A DNA stretch of 12,684 nucleotides. Source: an uncultured Coprococcus sp. (lineage in GTDB: Bacteria; Bacillota; Clostridia; Lachnospirales; Lachnospiraceae). The translations under genes were made by a program, and so were the position numbers. Location: positions 1 through 12,684 of the forward strand of contig URJU01000046.1 of NCBI GenBank assembly GCA_900548315.1. The letters run 5' to 3'. Below are positions 1 through 6,164 of this stretch, in pieces (positions within the stretch are counted from its first letter, which is position 1; every line of letters starts with the position of its first letter). The notes under the pieces were generated by a model. The model did not search any database and had not been told where the DNA came from. It saw nothing but the letters and a program-made list of their open reading frames with translations.

Positions 1-59
1 AGAAGACGGCATACGAGATTACTACGCGTCTCGTGGGCTGAGATGTGTATAAGAGACAG
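1..59 (+). other. Illumina Nextera P7 adapter, index and transposon end (contaminant)
   Basis: Bases 1-19 match the 3' part of the P7 flow-cell oligo (AGAAGACGGCATACGAGAT). Bases 20-27 (TACTACGC) occupy the i7 index position. Bases 28-39 match the start of the Nextera read-2 adapter (GTCTCGTGGGCT). Bases 41-59 are the 19-bp Tn5 mosaic end, AGATGTGTATAAGAGACAG. Relative to the standard adapter, two bases (CG) are missing just before the mosaic end, which fits a consensus error. Translation across it gives the artefactual N-terminus MCIRDR. Genomic sequence therefore begins at about base 60. The adapter sequence is known from Illumina library chemistry; the match is read directly. Confidence 0.98.
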
Positions 60-240
60 GTACATGTTCACAGCCAATGATGATGAAGTAATGAAACATG
101 ATAAAACTTTAAACTATTTCTCTCCTGGGAAAAAAGCCGGATACAAAGAATTCGTTGAACGAACATACTATCGATATGATGACGCAGAAAAAGAAATAAT
201 GCATGCCATTGGTGAAAATGAGGCATGTATTTCAAAATGA
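60..240 (+). CDS. C-terminal fragment of an unrecognised protein, cut by the contig end
   Basis: An open frame runs from the first genomic base to a TGA at 238-240, giving about 59 residues (from YMFTANDDEV to ENEACISK). It stays open leftwards into the adapter, so no true start can be fixed. The ATG at 64 has no visible ribosome site because the genomic insert begins only four bases before it. The peptide is polar and charged, with an aromatic RTYYRYDD segment, and has no transmembrane segment or motif I recognise. A strong terminator begins 24 bases after the stop, which supports this being the real end of a plus-strand gene. I do not assign a function. Any annotation starting with MCIRDR would be an adapter artefact. 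Confidence 0.6.
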
Positions 241-263
241 ATTTTCTAAACATTTTTCCATAC

Positions 264-316
264 AAAAATCCCCATCGGAACTTTTATATATCAAACATTC
301 CGCTGGGGATTTTTTA
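264..316. terminator. Bidirectional intrinsic terminator between converging genes
   Basis: Arms 264-280 and 298-314 pair over 17 positions with a single mismatch, around a 17-nt AT-rich loop. The outer end is an A-run on the left and a T-run on the right, so the hairpin is followed by U-rich RNA on both strands. It can end the plus-strand fragment (stop at 240) and also the minus-strand alpha-galactosidase, whose stop is at 481. Confidence 0.85.
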
Positions 317-325
317 TGTATTAAT

Positions 326-475
326 GGGGACGGAGGTACCTGTCCCCCTTTTGGACCTCGTGGGGACGGAGGTACCTGTCCCCTTTTGCCTGTTTTCATA
401 AAAATCGGCTTTTTAGAGGCTTTTGGGGGACGGAGGTACCTGTCCCCACTCCGTCCTGTCCCCTCCGTCAACAGG
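326..475. repeat. Cluster of three copies of the 22-bp GGTACC-centred repeat
   Basis: Identical 22-bp copies lie at 326-347, 362-383 and 426-447, all in plus orientation. Each begins GGGGACGG, has the palindromic core AGGTACCT (a GGTACC hexamer inside) and ends GTCCCC. Spacers are 14 and 42 bp. The 42-bp AT-rich spacer resembles the one between the two copies at 11717-11802, with shared TTTTG, GTTTTCA and AAAAAT blocks. After the third copy come imperfect extra arms (CTCCGTCC and CCTCCGTC) that can pair with the GGACGGAG part of that copy. Short open frames across the cluster encode only repeat-derived peptides (GDGGTCP, GQVPPSP) and are not genes. The cluster lies just beyond the 3' end of the alpha-galactosidase gene. 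Confidence 0.93.
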
Positions 476-480
476 CCAGA

Positions 481-2805
481 TTATTCTGCCTTAAGAATAT
501 ACAATCTGGAGTCGTAGTCGCCACATGGGACATCTTCGCCAACTATTTCGCCCGCTGTTGTATCACTGGTAATAAGGCCAAGGTTCATCAGCTCATCGCC
601 GTAGCAATCCGGTCCAACAATGACATCTGATGATGCAGGATCATCATTTTCCTTTGTTACTGTCTCATATATCCGCTTACCATCAGGTGTCTTGCTCACT
701 GTGAGTGCCTGGCCTCCGAGCACATTGCAGCTGTATAATGCATCCGGATCAAGACCGTGAAGTTTCATTCTTGTGAAACATTTGTTAGGTGTGTAGCGTG
801 TTCTGAACCATGCAACGATGGCGGTTTTCTTATCGTCTGATACGACCATCCAGCCACACTCCTCATCGTCAAATGGACTTGCAAGTCTGTAAAATGTTCC
901 GTACTGGATCACCTCACGGTATGACTTCATAAACTTAACCTGCTTTTTGACTTCCTCTATCTCCTCTGCTGTGAGTTTATTAAGATCAAGTTCATATCCA
1001 AATGTTCCAAAATATGCAGCATTTGCACGGGTCTTAAGCGGAGCCTCACGTCTTGTCTGATGATTTGGCACAACGGACACATGACTTCCCATGCTGCTGA
1101 TCGGGTAACACATGGATGTTCCATACTGTATCTTTATCCGCTCCATGGCATCAGTATCATCACTCGTCCACCCCTGTGGGGCATAGTAGAGGATTCCTGG
1201 ATCAAAACGTCCACCGCCGCTGGCGCATGACTCGAAGAGTACGTGTGGAAATGTGCTCGTAAGTCTCTCATACAGATCGTACACTCCAAGTATATACCTG
1301 TGGAACACCTCACCCTGTCTGTCAGCAGGAAGTGCTGCGCTGTAACATTCTGTGATACTTCTATTCATATCCCATTTCACATATGAAACCTTTGCTGTAC
1401 TGAGTATCTTTGCCATCATCTCATATATTCTGTCAACGACCTCTTTTCTGGAGAAGTCCAAAACGTACTGGAATCTTCCGTGTGAGTCATGTCTGCCCGG
1501 AACCGAGAGAATCCAATCTGGATGTTCTCTGTAAAGGTCTGAGTCCTTATTTGTCATCTCAGGTTCAAACCACAATCCGAACTTCAGCCCTACCTCCTCT
1601 ATATCCTCTGCAATTCCTGTGATTCCCTCCGGAAGTCTGTCAGGATTTGCCACCCAGTCTCCAAGGCCTGCATGGTCTGTGGTTCTGGCTCCAAACCAGC
1701 CGTCATCAAGGACAAACAGCTCAACTCCACACTCCTTCGCCTTCCTCGCGATGGCTATGAGTTTCTCTCTGGTGAAATCAAAATATGTCGCCTCCCAGTT
1801 GTTGATGAGTATCGGTCTCGGCTTGTCTCTCCACTCACCTCTTGCGAGTCTCTTCTGATACAACTTGTGGAAGGTCTGACTCATCTTGTTGAGTCCCTGG
1901 TCTGAGTACACAATAACTGCCTCAGGAGTCTGGAAATGCTCACCTGCATCAAGTTTCCAGTCAAATGTATCTGGACTTATTCCAGCAAGAATTCGGGCTG
2001 TGTTTCTAGTGTCAACCTCTGCCTGTATTTTGAAATTTCCACTGTACACAAGGCTTATACCGATCGCCTCCCCCTGATTCTCATCCGTTGTCTCTCTCTT
2101 TAACGCTATAAACGGATTGTGCTCATGGGATGAATGACCACGGTTGCTTCCTATGGACTGTACTCCCTGCTCAAGATTTCTTGTTATTATATGACGCTCC
2201 CTTGCCCATGCGCCTGAAAGCTGCATCCACTGATAATCAGGATCCGGGAGATCCAGGCACATGCTGTATGCTGTAGTGAGATGCACCGACTCCGTGCCTT
2301 CATTTACATACTCTACACTCTTCGCTATGACTGGTCTGTCCCTCCATATCGTATAGAGCATTCTCGCCTTTATTCCTGTAAGCGGATCCTTTAATGTAAT
2401 GATCAGAGTCTCTGCCTCCTCATCGTACTCTGTGTATGTTGCCGGCAGTGCCTCAAGCTTTGGCTTGCCTGCATTTACCTCATGTGATACATACACAAAA
2501 TCTGATATCCTGCTGCCGTTTGACTGAAGGACTTCCACCATCGGCGCCCTGTAATCAGTGGTTCCGTACACAGGGAGCTCCTGTTTCACCGACTCCAGTG
2601 AAAACAGTCTGTCATCATCATTTATATACTGGAACATAGGTCTCTGAACAAGTTCCAGCAAATGTGAAAAATCTGCTCTGTCTCTTATAGCCTTGCCGTA
2701 ATACAGATTTCCCAAATGTCCATTTGGGAGTACTGTCATGATATAACTTATCTCACCATTTGTAAGATGAAATGTATGTGTTTCCTCGTGAAATATAATA
2801 CCCAT
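481..2805 (-). CDS. galA: Alpha-galactosidase, glycoside hydrolase family 36
   Basis: This 774-residue protein hydrolyses terminal alpha-1,6-galactose from melibiose, raffinose and related oligosaccharides by a retaining mechanism. No signal peptide is seen, so it is probably cytoplasmic. The N-terminal beta-supersandwich domain (from MGIIFHEETHTFHL) is followed by a TIM barrel carrying family marks: VLDDGWFGAR near 365-374, WFEPEM near 412, YVKWDMNR with the nucleophile Asp479, the CASGGGRFD loop near 527-535, and GWTSDDTDA with Asp549 as the expected acid/base (70 residues later, the usual spacing). I chose the ATG at 2805 because AAAGGAG lies 8 nt upstream and GH36 proteins begin this way. 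The longer frame to 2877 only adds residues encoded by an intergenic repeat. A LacI-type regulator lies upstream on the same strand, suggesting sugar control, but no shared operator was found. Confidence 0.95.
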   Translation of the reverse strand: MGIIFHEETHTFHLTNGEISYIMTVLPNGHLGNLYYGKAIRDRADFSHLLELVQRPMFQYINDDDRLFSLESVKQELPVYGTTDYRAPMVEVLQSNGSRISDFVYVSHEVNAGKPKLEALPATYTEYDEEAETLIITLKDPLTGIKARMLYTIWRDRPVIAKSVEYVNEGTESVHLTTAYSMCLDLPDPDYQWMQLSGAWARERHIITRNLEQGVQSIGSNRGHSSHEHNPFIALKRETTDENQGEAIGISLVYSGNFKIQAEVDTRNTARILAGISPDTFDWKLDAGEHFQTPEAVIVYSDQGLNKMSQTFHKLYQKRLARGEWRDKPRPILINNWEATYFDFTREKLIAIARKAKECGVELFVLDDGWFGARTTDHAGLGDWVANPDRLPEGITGIAEDIEEVGLKFGLWFEPEMTNKDSDLYREHPDWILSVPGRHDSHGRFQYVLDFSRKEVVDRIYEMMAKILSTAKVSYVKWDMNRSITECYSAALPADRQGEVFHRYILGVYDLYERLTSTFPHVLFESCASGGGRFDPGILYYAPQGWTSDDTDAMERIKIQYGTSMCYPISSMGSHVSVVPNHQTRREAPLKTRANAAYFGTFGYELDLNKLTAEEIEEVKKQVKFMKSYREVIQYGTFYRLASPFDDEECGWMVVSDDKKTAIVAWFRTRYTPNKCFTRMKLHGLDPDALYSCNVLGGQALTVSKTPDGKRIYETVTKENDDPASSDVIVGPDCYGDELMNLGLITSDTTAGEIVGEDVPCGDYDSRLYILKAE

Positions 2806-2818
2806 AAATATGTCTCCT
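2803..2818 (-). promoter_or_regulatory. Ribosome binding site that fixes the galA start
   Basis: On the minus strand AAAGGAG is followed by an 8-nt AT-rich spacer and the ATG at 2805-2803. This is a far better initiation site than the upstream in-frame ATG at 2877, which lies beside the repeat and has no comparable site. Confidence 0.85.
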
Positions 2819-2845
2819 TTTCTCCATATTATTTTCCGAAACGGA

Positions 2846-2867
2846 GGGGTCAGGTACCTCCGTCCCC
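2846..2867 (-). repeat. 22-bp repeat copy 4, in the galA leader
   Basis: This is the only copy in minus orientation. It differs from the common form at one position (TGACCCC rather than TGTCCCC), the same variant as copy 6. On the minus strand it continues into CCTCCGT, so ACGGAGG/CCTCCGT can form a 7-bp hairpin. The copy lies 41-62 bp upstream of the galA start codon and could be in the mRNA leader. It also contains a Shine-Dalgarno-like GGAGG that is not positioned for a start codon. Confidence 0.9.
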
Positions 2868-3036
2868 ACCAGACCATTCTTCATTAAGACAATTTTATTA
2901 TTTGCAATATTGATTTTATATGGGAAAAAGTTGAAAAATTATGGCTTGTATAACGTTTTAATGCCAGTATTCATACAATGATTACATGAAAATTATTTAT
3001 TAGTCCATATACATAATTCCTTTAATATTTACATAT
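2868..3036. other. AT-rich upstream region of galA with no assignable promoter
   Basis: This stretch is very AT-rich and should hold the galA promoter. I could not find a minus-strand -35/-10 pair with both good hexamers and 16-18 bp spacing. AACGTT at 2952-2957, inside an imperfect palindrome, has the CG centre typical of LacI-family operators, but the half-sites are weak. A 15-mer (TTTTATTATTTGCAA, 2893-2907) recurs exactly at 6003-6017 upstream of the AAA+ gene. Confidence 0.4.
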
Positions 3037-3067
3037 GGGGACGGAGGTACCTGTCCCCTCCGTCCCC
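3037..3067. repeat. 22-bp repeat copy 5 with full hairpin arm
   Basis: Bases 3037-3058 are the common 22-bp unit in plus orientation. The following TCCGTCCCC extends it so that GGGGACGGAGG (3037-3047) pairs perfectly with CCTCCGTCCCC (3057-3067) around a 9-nt loop. This is the most complete hairpin form in the window. No U-run follows on either strand, so it is unlikely to be a standard terminator. Confidence 0.92.
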
Positions 3068-3072
3068 TATAA

Positions 3073-3209
3073 CTAAACCGCATACACTACGGTCTCGTAT
3101 GGTCTGAGTGTTCCATTGTAATCAATATGATAGTTGCACCGATGGTGTTGAGTCCCCATGACTCCGGGAAAACATCGAAGTCATTGCCCATCACAAGGTC
3201 ATTGCTCAT
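3073..3209 (-). pseudogene. Possible frameshifted remnant, perhaps the C-terminus of a glycoside hydrolase
   Basis: Two short minus-strand frames overlap here. One ends at a TAG at 3073-3075 and reads HIDYNGTLRPYETVVYAV at its C-terminus. The LRPYE...VVY ending resembles the C-terminal beta-domain of GH13 alpha-glucosidase-type enzymes, recalled from family knowledge rather than searched. Upstream that frame hits a stop, while the neighbouring frame from 3209 reads MSNDLVMGNDFDVFPESWG before running out of phase. Together they suggest a decayed tail with a frameshift near 3130-3145. There is no ribosome site. A lost sugar-hydrolase gene beside galA and a LacI regulator would make sense, but a chance resemblance cannot be excluded. 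Confidence 0.35.
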
Positions 3210-3273
3210 ATTTTTTCACACTGGGACATGCAGCCCCCACTGCAGATGTAAATTCTCATACAGACAATTCCAC

Positions 3274-3322
3274 AAAGAAAAAGGCAACCCCACAGGTGGT
3301 GAAGTCCTGTGAGGTTGTCTCT
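3274..3322 (-). terminator. Intrinsic terminator of the LacI-family gene
   Basis: On the minus strand a 14-position stem (arms 3319-3306 and 3296-3283, with one A-C mismatch and one G-U pair) encloses a 9-nt loop and is followed by TTTTTCTTT. It starts about 25 bp after the stop codon at 3345, so the regulator is probably transcribed separately from galA. Confidence 0.85.
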
Positions 3323-3344
3323 TTATCTGTGATTTCTATTCTAT

Positions 3345-4376
3345 CTATTTTGTGGTATCACCTTTCTCCACACTCACCGGAAGCAATATAATGTTTCCTT
3401 CCTTAACTGCATCTCTGGTACCGTCTGCCTGATCATCTGCCTGCTCATCACCCACTGATCCATCGATCATGTCCATGAGCTGGCGAACTGCCTCTTGAGC
3501 GATCTCTTTGTACGGCTGGTGTATTGATGTGAGCCTTGTCGTGCTTGCATTGGTTATGTATGTTCCGTCATATGCAACGATCGCGAGATCATCAGGGATT
3601 TTTTTGCCTATGGCAAGTGCTGCCTTGAGGAATGCTATCGCCGGCATGTCTGCGGCAAATACACCGTCCACATCCGGGTACTCCTCAAGTATGCATTTTG
3701 CCATCTCAAAGTTTCCCTGGAAATCAAAGTCATTCCATTGAATAGGAACTCTCCTGGATTTTATCCCATTCTCGGCGAGGACTCTGTCAAGCTCCTCATG
3801 ACACTCATACGACATGATATTCTTGTCTGTCCTGATTCCGGATATGTGGATGACGTATTTGCATCCACTGTTTATGAACTCCCGGGCAGCTAGCTGTCCG
3901 CCCATCTTGTGGTCAGACGCAACGACAGGGAATTTGTTTCCCACCATGTAATCCAGCATGACCATGGGCTTATCTATCCTCTGATATTCCTTTGCTGTGC
4001 TTGTGGTTGTTCCGCATATGATTCCGTCCACGATATTGGACTTTAACAGCTTGAAACATTCCTTCTCCCTCTGCTTATCATCCGATGTGGAAAAAAGCAT
4101 GAATTTATACTTTTTCTCATAAAGTATCTTTTCAATCTCCGATGCCAGGGATGAGAACCACGGGTGCTGTATATTTGGAACCAGCATTGCTATGGAATTG
4201 GATCTTCCCTTGAACATGCCGCGCGCAAGCTCATTTGGAACATAATCCAGTTTCTTCATCGCATCTTCTATCTTCTTCTGAGTCTCAGGTTCAACCTTTG
4301 CCGTGCCGTTGATAAGTCTTGACACTGTACATATTGCAACCCCGGCCTCCCTTGCAACATCTCTTATACTTGCCAT
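3345..4376 (-). CDS. LacI-family transcriptional regulator
   Basis: This 343-residue protein is of normal length for the family. Residues 3-24 (SIRDVAREAGVAICTVSRLI) form the LacI helix-turn-helix, and YVPNELARGM (45-54) is the hinge helix that inserts into the operator minor groove. From about 60 a periplasmic-binding-protein-like effector domain follows, with NIVDGII, MLDYMVG, VFAADMPAIAFL and IVAYDGTYI landmarks. An acidic, Asp/Glu/Gln-rich insert (about 306-322) interrupts the C-terminal subdomain, which is unusual. The ATG at 4376 gives the classic MASIRDVA start, although the nearest AAGGAG is about 13 nt upstream, longer than ideal. It probably represses itself through the operator over its promoter. 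Control of alpha-galactosidase is inferred from adjacency only; the effector is unknown. Confidence 0.93.
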   Translation of the reverse strand: MASIRDVAREAGVAICTVSRLINGTAKVEPETQKKIEDAMKKLDYVPNELARGMFKGRSNSIAMLVPNIQHPWFSSLASEIEKILYEKKYKFMLFSTSDDKQREKECFKLLKSNIVDGIICGTTTSTAKEYQRIDKPMVMLDYMVGNKFPVVASDHKMGGQLAAREFINSGCKYVIHISGIRTDKNIMSYECHEELDRVLAENGIKSRRVPIQWNDFDFQGNFEMAKCILEEYPDVDGVFAADMPAIAFLKAALAIGKKIPDDLAIVAYDGTYITNASTTRLTSIHQPYKEIAQEAVRQLMDMIDGSVGDEQADDQADGTRDAVKEGNIILLPVSVEKGDTTK

Positions 4377-4383
4377 TTATAAA

Positions 4384-4444
4384 TATACTCTCCTTATGAA
4401 TTTCAGACTGTAGTCCATGAAACTTGTTTCATAAGGAGAGTATA
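4384..4444. repeat. Perfect 17-bp inverted repeat around the lacI promoter and ribosome site
   Basis: Left arm 4384-4400 (TATACTCTCCTTATGAA) is the exact reverse complement of right arm 4428-4444, with 27 bp between. On the minus strand the right arm supplies the promoter -10 hexamer and the left arm contains the AAGGAG ribosome site. A transcript starting further upstream could fold so that CTCCTT masks AAGGAG. A transcript from the local promoter would lack most of the upstream arm. Confidence 0.9.
4417..4432. promoter_or_regulatory. Candidate LacI-family operator (autoregulatory)
   Basis: ATGAAAC-TT-GTTTCAT is a 16-bp palindrome with perfect 7-bp half-sites and a two-base centre. LacI-family operators have this geometry, though the usual centre is CG. 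It begins at the predicted transcription start of the regulator gene, a position expected for autorepression. No second copy was found upstream of galA. Confidence 0.55.
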
Positions 4445-4468
4445 CCATAATACTTTCTGTAATGTAAA
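4439..4468 (-). promoter_or_regulatory. Sigma-70-type promoter of the LacI-family gene
   Basis: On the minus strand the -35 is TTTACA (4468-4463) and the -10 is TATACT (4444-4439), separated by 18 bp. Each matches the consensus at five of six positions. The predicted start is near 4432, giving a leader of about 55 nt. Confidence 0.65.
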
Positions 4469-4487
4469 TTGTGTAATATGACGATAA

Positions 4488-5978
4488 TCAGCTCAAAAGC
4501 TCATCTATCATAGCTCCGTCAAATGTCACGCTCTGGACGTGATTTACCTCGATCTGGTAGAGTGCATGTGCAACTATGTGCTCGGCAGCCTGCTCTATAT
4601 CTCTGATTCCGGTCACGCCGTCGCACTTCCTGATGACCGCATCCACACCGTCTGGAAGGATGATGCACTCGTTTCCCTCAAGTCCGATGCGCTTGAGGAC
4701 TTTAGGCAGAACGAACTTGTTGAATATCTCCTTCTTCTCGTCCGGGGTGTAGTCCGGTATATCTATGACAGCAAATCTCGACATGATAGGCTTGCTGATG
4801 TTCTCCTTATCATTTGCCGTTGCTATAGGGTATACACCATTTGTCGGGATCATGCACTCCATGTAGTTGTCGGTAAATCCCAGGTTGTCCAGAAGTGTCA
4901 GCAGTACATCCGCAGGATTGCCGTTGCCCTTGCCGGAATTTGCCTTGTCCAGCTCATTGATGATGAATACAAGGTTAGACTCACCCGCCTGTGAAAATGC
5001 TTCCATGATGATTCCCGGCTTGGCATTGGAATATACTCTTGAGCTTCCGGTCAGCTGCTCAGGGTCATTGATTGAACTCATGTCGAGGGTAGTCCATGGA
5101 AGTCTCAGTATTCTTGCAACTGCATAGGCTATCTGTGACTTTCCTGTTCCGGCAGGTCCGCAGAGCAGAAGTCCGTATGCTGGAAGTGTATGTGTACGGT
5201 TGATCTGGATGATCGTCTCGATGATCCTCTGCTTGACCTTCTCCATTCCGTAGAGCTCTTCGTCCAGTATCCTTCTCGCCTCATCCGGATCTATCGCCTC
5301 GAAATAATTGCTCTTCCATCTGATGTTCATCGCCATGGAAAGTGCTCTCTGCGCGTGGCGTCTCTCCTCCGGAGATACCTCACTGGATCTGGCAACCGCA
5401 AGATTTCTTCTCGCCCACAGTCTTATATTGTCAGGGAGCGTTCTTCCGGCACAGTGCATGAAGTCTATGATACTCTGCATGCTTGTGAGCTTCATGTCAT
5501 CGCCAAGTGCCTCCTCCTCTTCTTCCTCCTCGGATTTCTCCTCTTCTGAAGGGGCATCACTTGCAAGAAGTCGCTCTATCATGAACTGGAGGAATCCGTC
5601 ATTTGCCGACAGCTTTGCCCCGCCGCCGAACTCGGTCTCCCTTATCTTATATACTGCATAGCCTTCCGGTCTGTTCTCTCCTGACAGACGGACGTTGATG
5701 TGATTTTCGCCGAGCCATTTGAGAAGGCTTACAAATCTCGCATCTATCTTCAATATGTCGGCAGACTGAACTCCGTCCACCTCGTCAAATTCAAATGCTG
5801 TCCTTTTGATCGGATTTGTGAACTTTCCGCTGGAGTGGTGCGCCCACTTCCTGGTCGAATTCTCCAGAAGCATGATCGGTTTCTCTGCTGTGGCTGTTCT
5901 TTCCGATGACTGAAATGTCTCATATGTAACTATGTTCTTATTCTTGTTGTCACTTCCGCTGAAATCAAATACTGGCAT
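4488..5978 (-). CDS. Lon-like AAA+ ATPase lacking a protease domain
   Basis: The 496-residue protein has an uncharacterised N-terminal half with an acidic run (about 144-156, mostly Glu), then a AAA+ module resembling that of Lon. LYGMEKVKQRI (242-252) matches the Lon entry helix. GPAGTGKS (274-281) is Walker A, VFIINELDK (337-345) is the Walker B region, TAND (387-390) is sensor 1, MSRF (399-402) holds the likely arginine finger, and GVTGIRDIEQ (454-463) is sensor 2. The chain ends there, so no Lon serine-lysine protease domain is present. Walker B has Asn341 (codon AAT) where Asp is usual; Glu342 is kept. I start at 5978 (MPVFDFSG) because GGGAGG lies just upstream; the frame opens earlier, at 6017. 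A remodelling or MoxR-like role is possible. Substrate and pathway are unknown, and no partner gene is adjacent. Confidence 0.85.
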   Translation of the reverse strand: MPVFDFSGSDNKNKNIVTYETFQSSERTATAEKPIMLLENSTRKWAHHSSGKFTNPIKRTAFEFDEVDGVQSADILKIDARFVSLLKWLGENHINVRLSGENRPEGYAVYKIRETEFGGGAKLSANDGFLQFMIERLLASDAPSEEEKSEEEEEEEALGDDMKLTSMQSIIDFMHCAGRTLPDNIRLWARRNLAVARSSEVSPEERRHAQRALSMAMNIRWKSNYFEAIDPDEARRILDEELYGMEKVKQRIIETIIQINRTHTLPAYGLLLCGPAGTGKSQIAYAVARILRLPWTTLDMSSINDPEQLTGSSRVYSNAKPGIIMEAFSQAGESNLVFIINELDKANSGKGNGNPADVLLTLLDNLGFTDNYMECMIPTNGVYPIATANDKENISKPIMSRFAVIDIPDYTPDEKKEIFNKFVLPKVLKRIGLEGNECIILPDGVDAVIRKCDGVTGIRDIEQAAEHIVAHALYQIEVNHVQSVTFDGAMIDELLS

Positions 5979-6011
5979 ATTTCCCTCCCTAATATAATGA
6001 TGTTTTATTAT

Positions 6012-6148
6012 TTGCAAGTTTAATCATACCTGACAGGGACATTTGAGCACACCGGTACTCAACGAGCAGTTTTTCTCTGCGAGTGCTAGTACCGCTGTAG
6101 GGCGAAACGAGCGAAAGCGTTCCCAGTCAGGTATATTAAATCTTGCAA
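6012..6148. repeat. 137-bp imperfect inverted-repeat element (MITE-like or structured RNA)
   Basis: Two 28-nt arms (6012-6039 and 6121-6148) are inverted copies. TTGCAAG and ATACCTGAC are exactly complementary, as is the inner GGGA/TCCC, with a few mismatches between. Inside, CGGTACT and AGTACCG (around 6053-6113) form a nested 7-bp stem. The element fills nearly all of the gap between the MATE stop (6165) and the AAA+ start (5978). No U-run follows, so it is not a typical terminator. It differs in sequence from the palindrome at 8906-9127. Confidence 0.75.
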
Positions 6149-6164
6149 TTACAAAACATGATAT

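Noticed and set aside
326..447. CRISPR-like array
   Set aside because: There are only three repeats, spacers are 14 and 42 bp, copies recur singly elsewhere, and no cas gene is present.
203..517. Plus-strand frame with GDGGTCPP peptides over the repeat cluster
   Set aside because: It is translated repeat sequence in the terminator/intergenic region, with no homology and no ribosome site.
2806..2877. N-terminal extension of the alpha-galactosidase
   Set aside because: It is encoded by repeat copy 4 and leader sequence; a strong ribosome site and family start lie at 2805.
4488..5978. Authentic Lon protease
   Set aside because: The protein ends after the AAA+ small domain and lacks the Ser-Lys protease domain and the Lon N-terminal domain.
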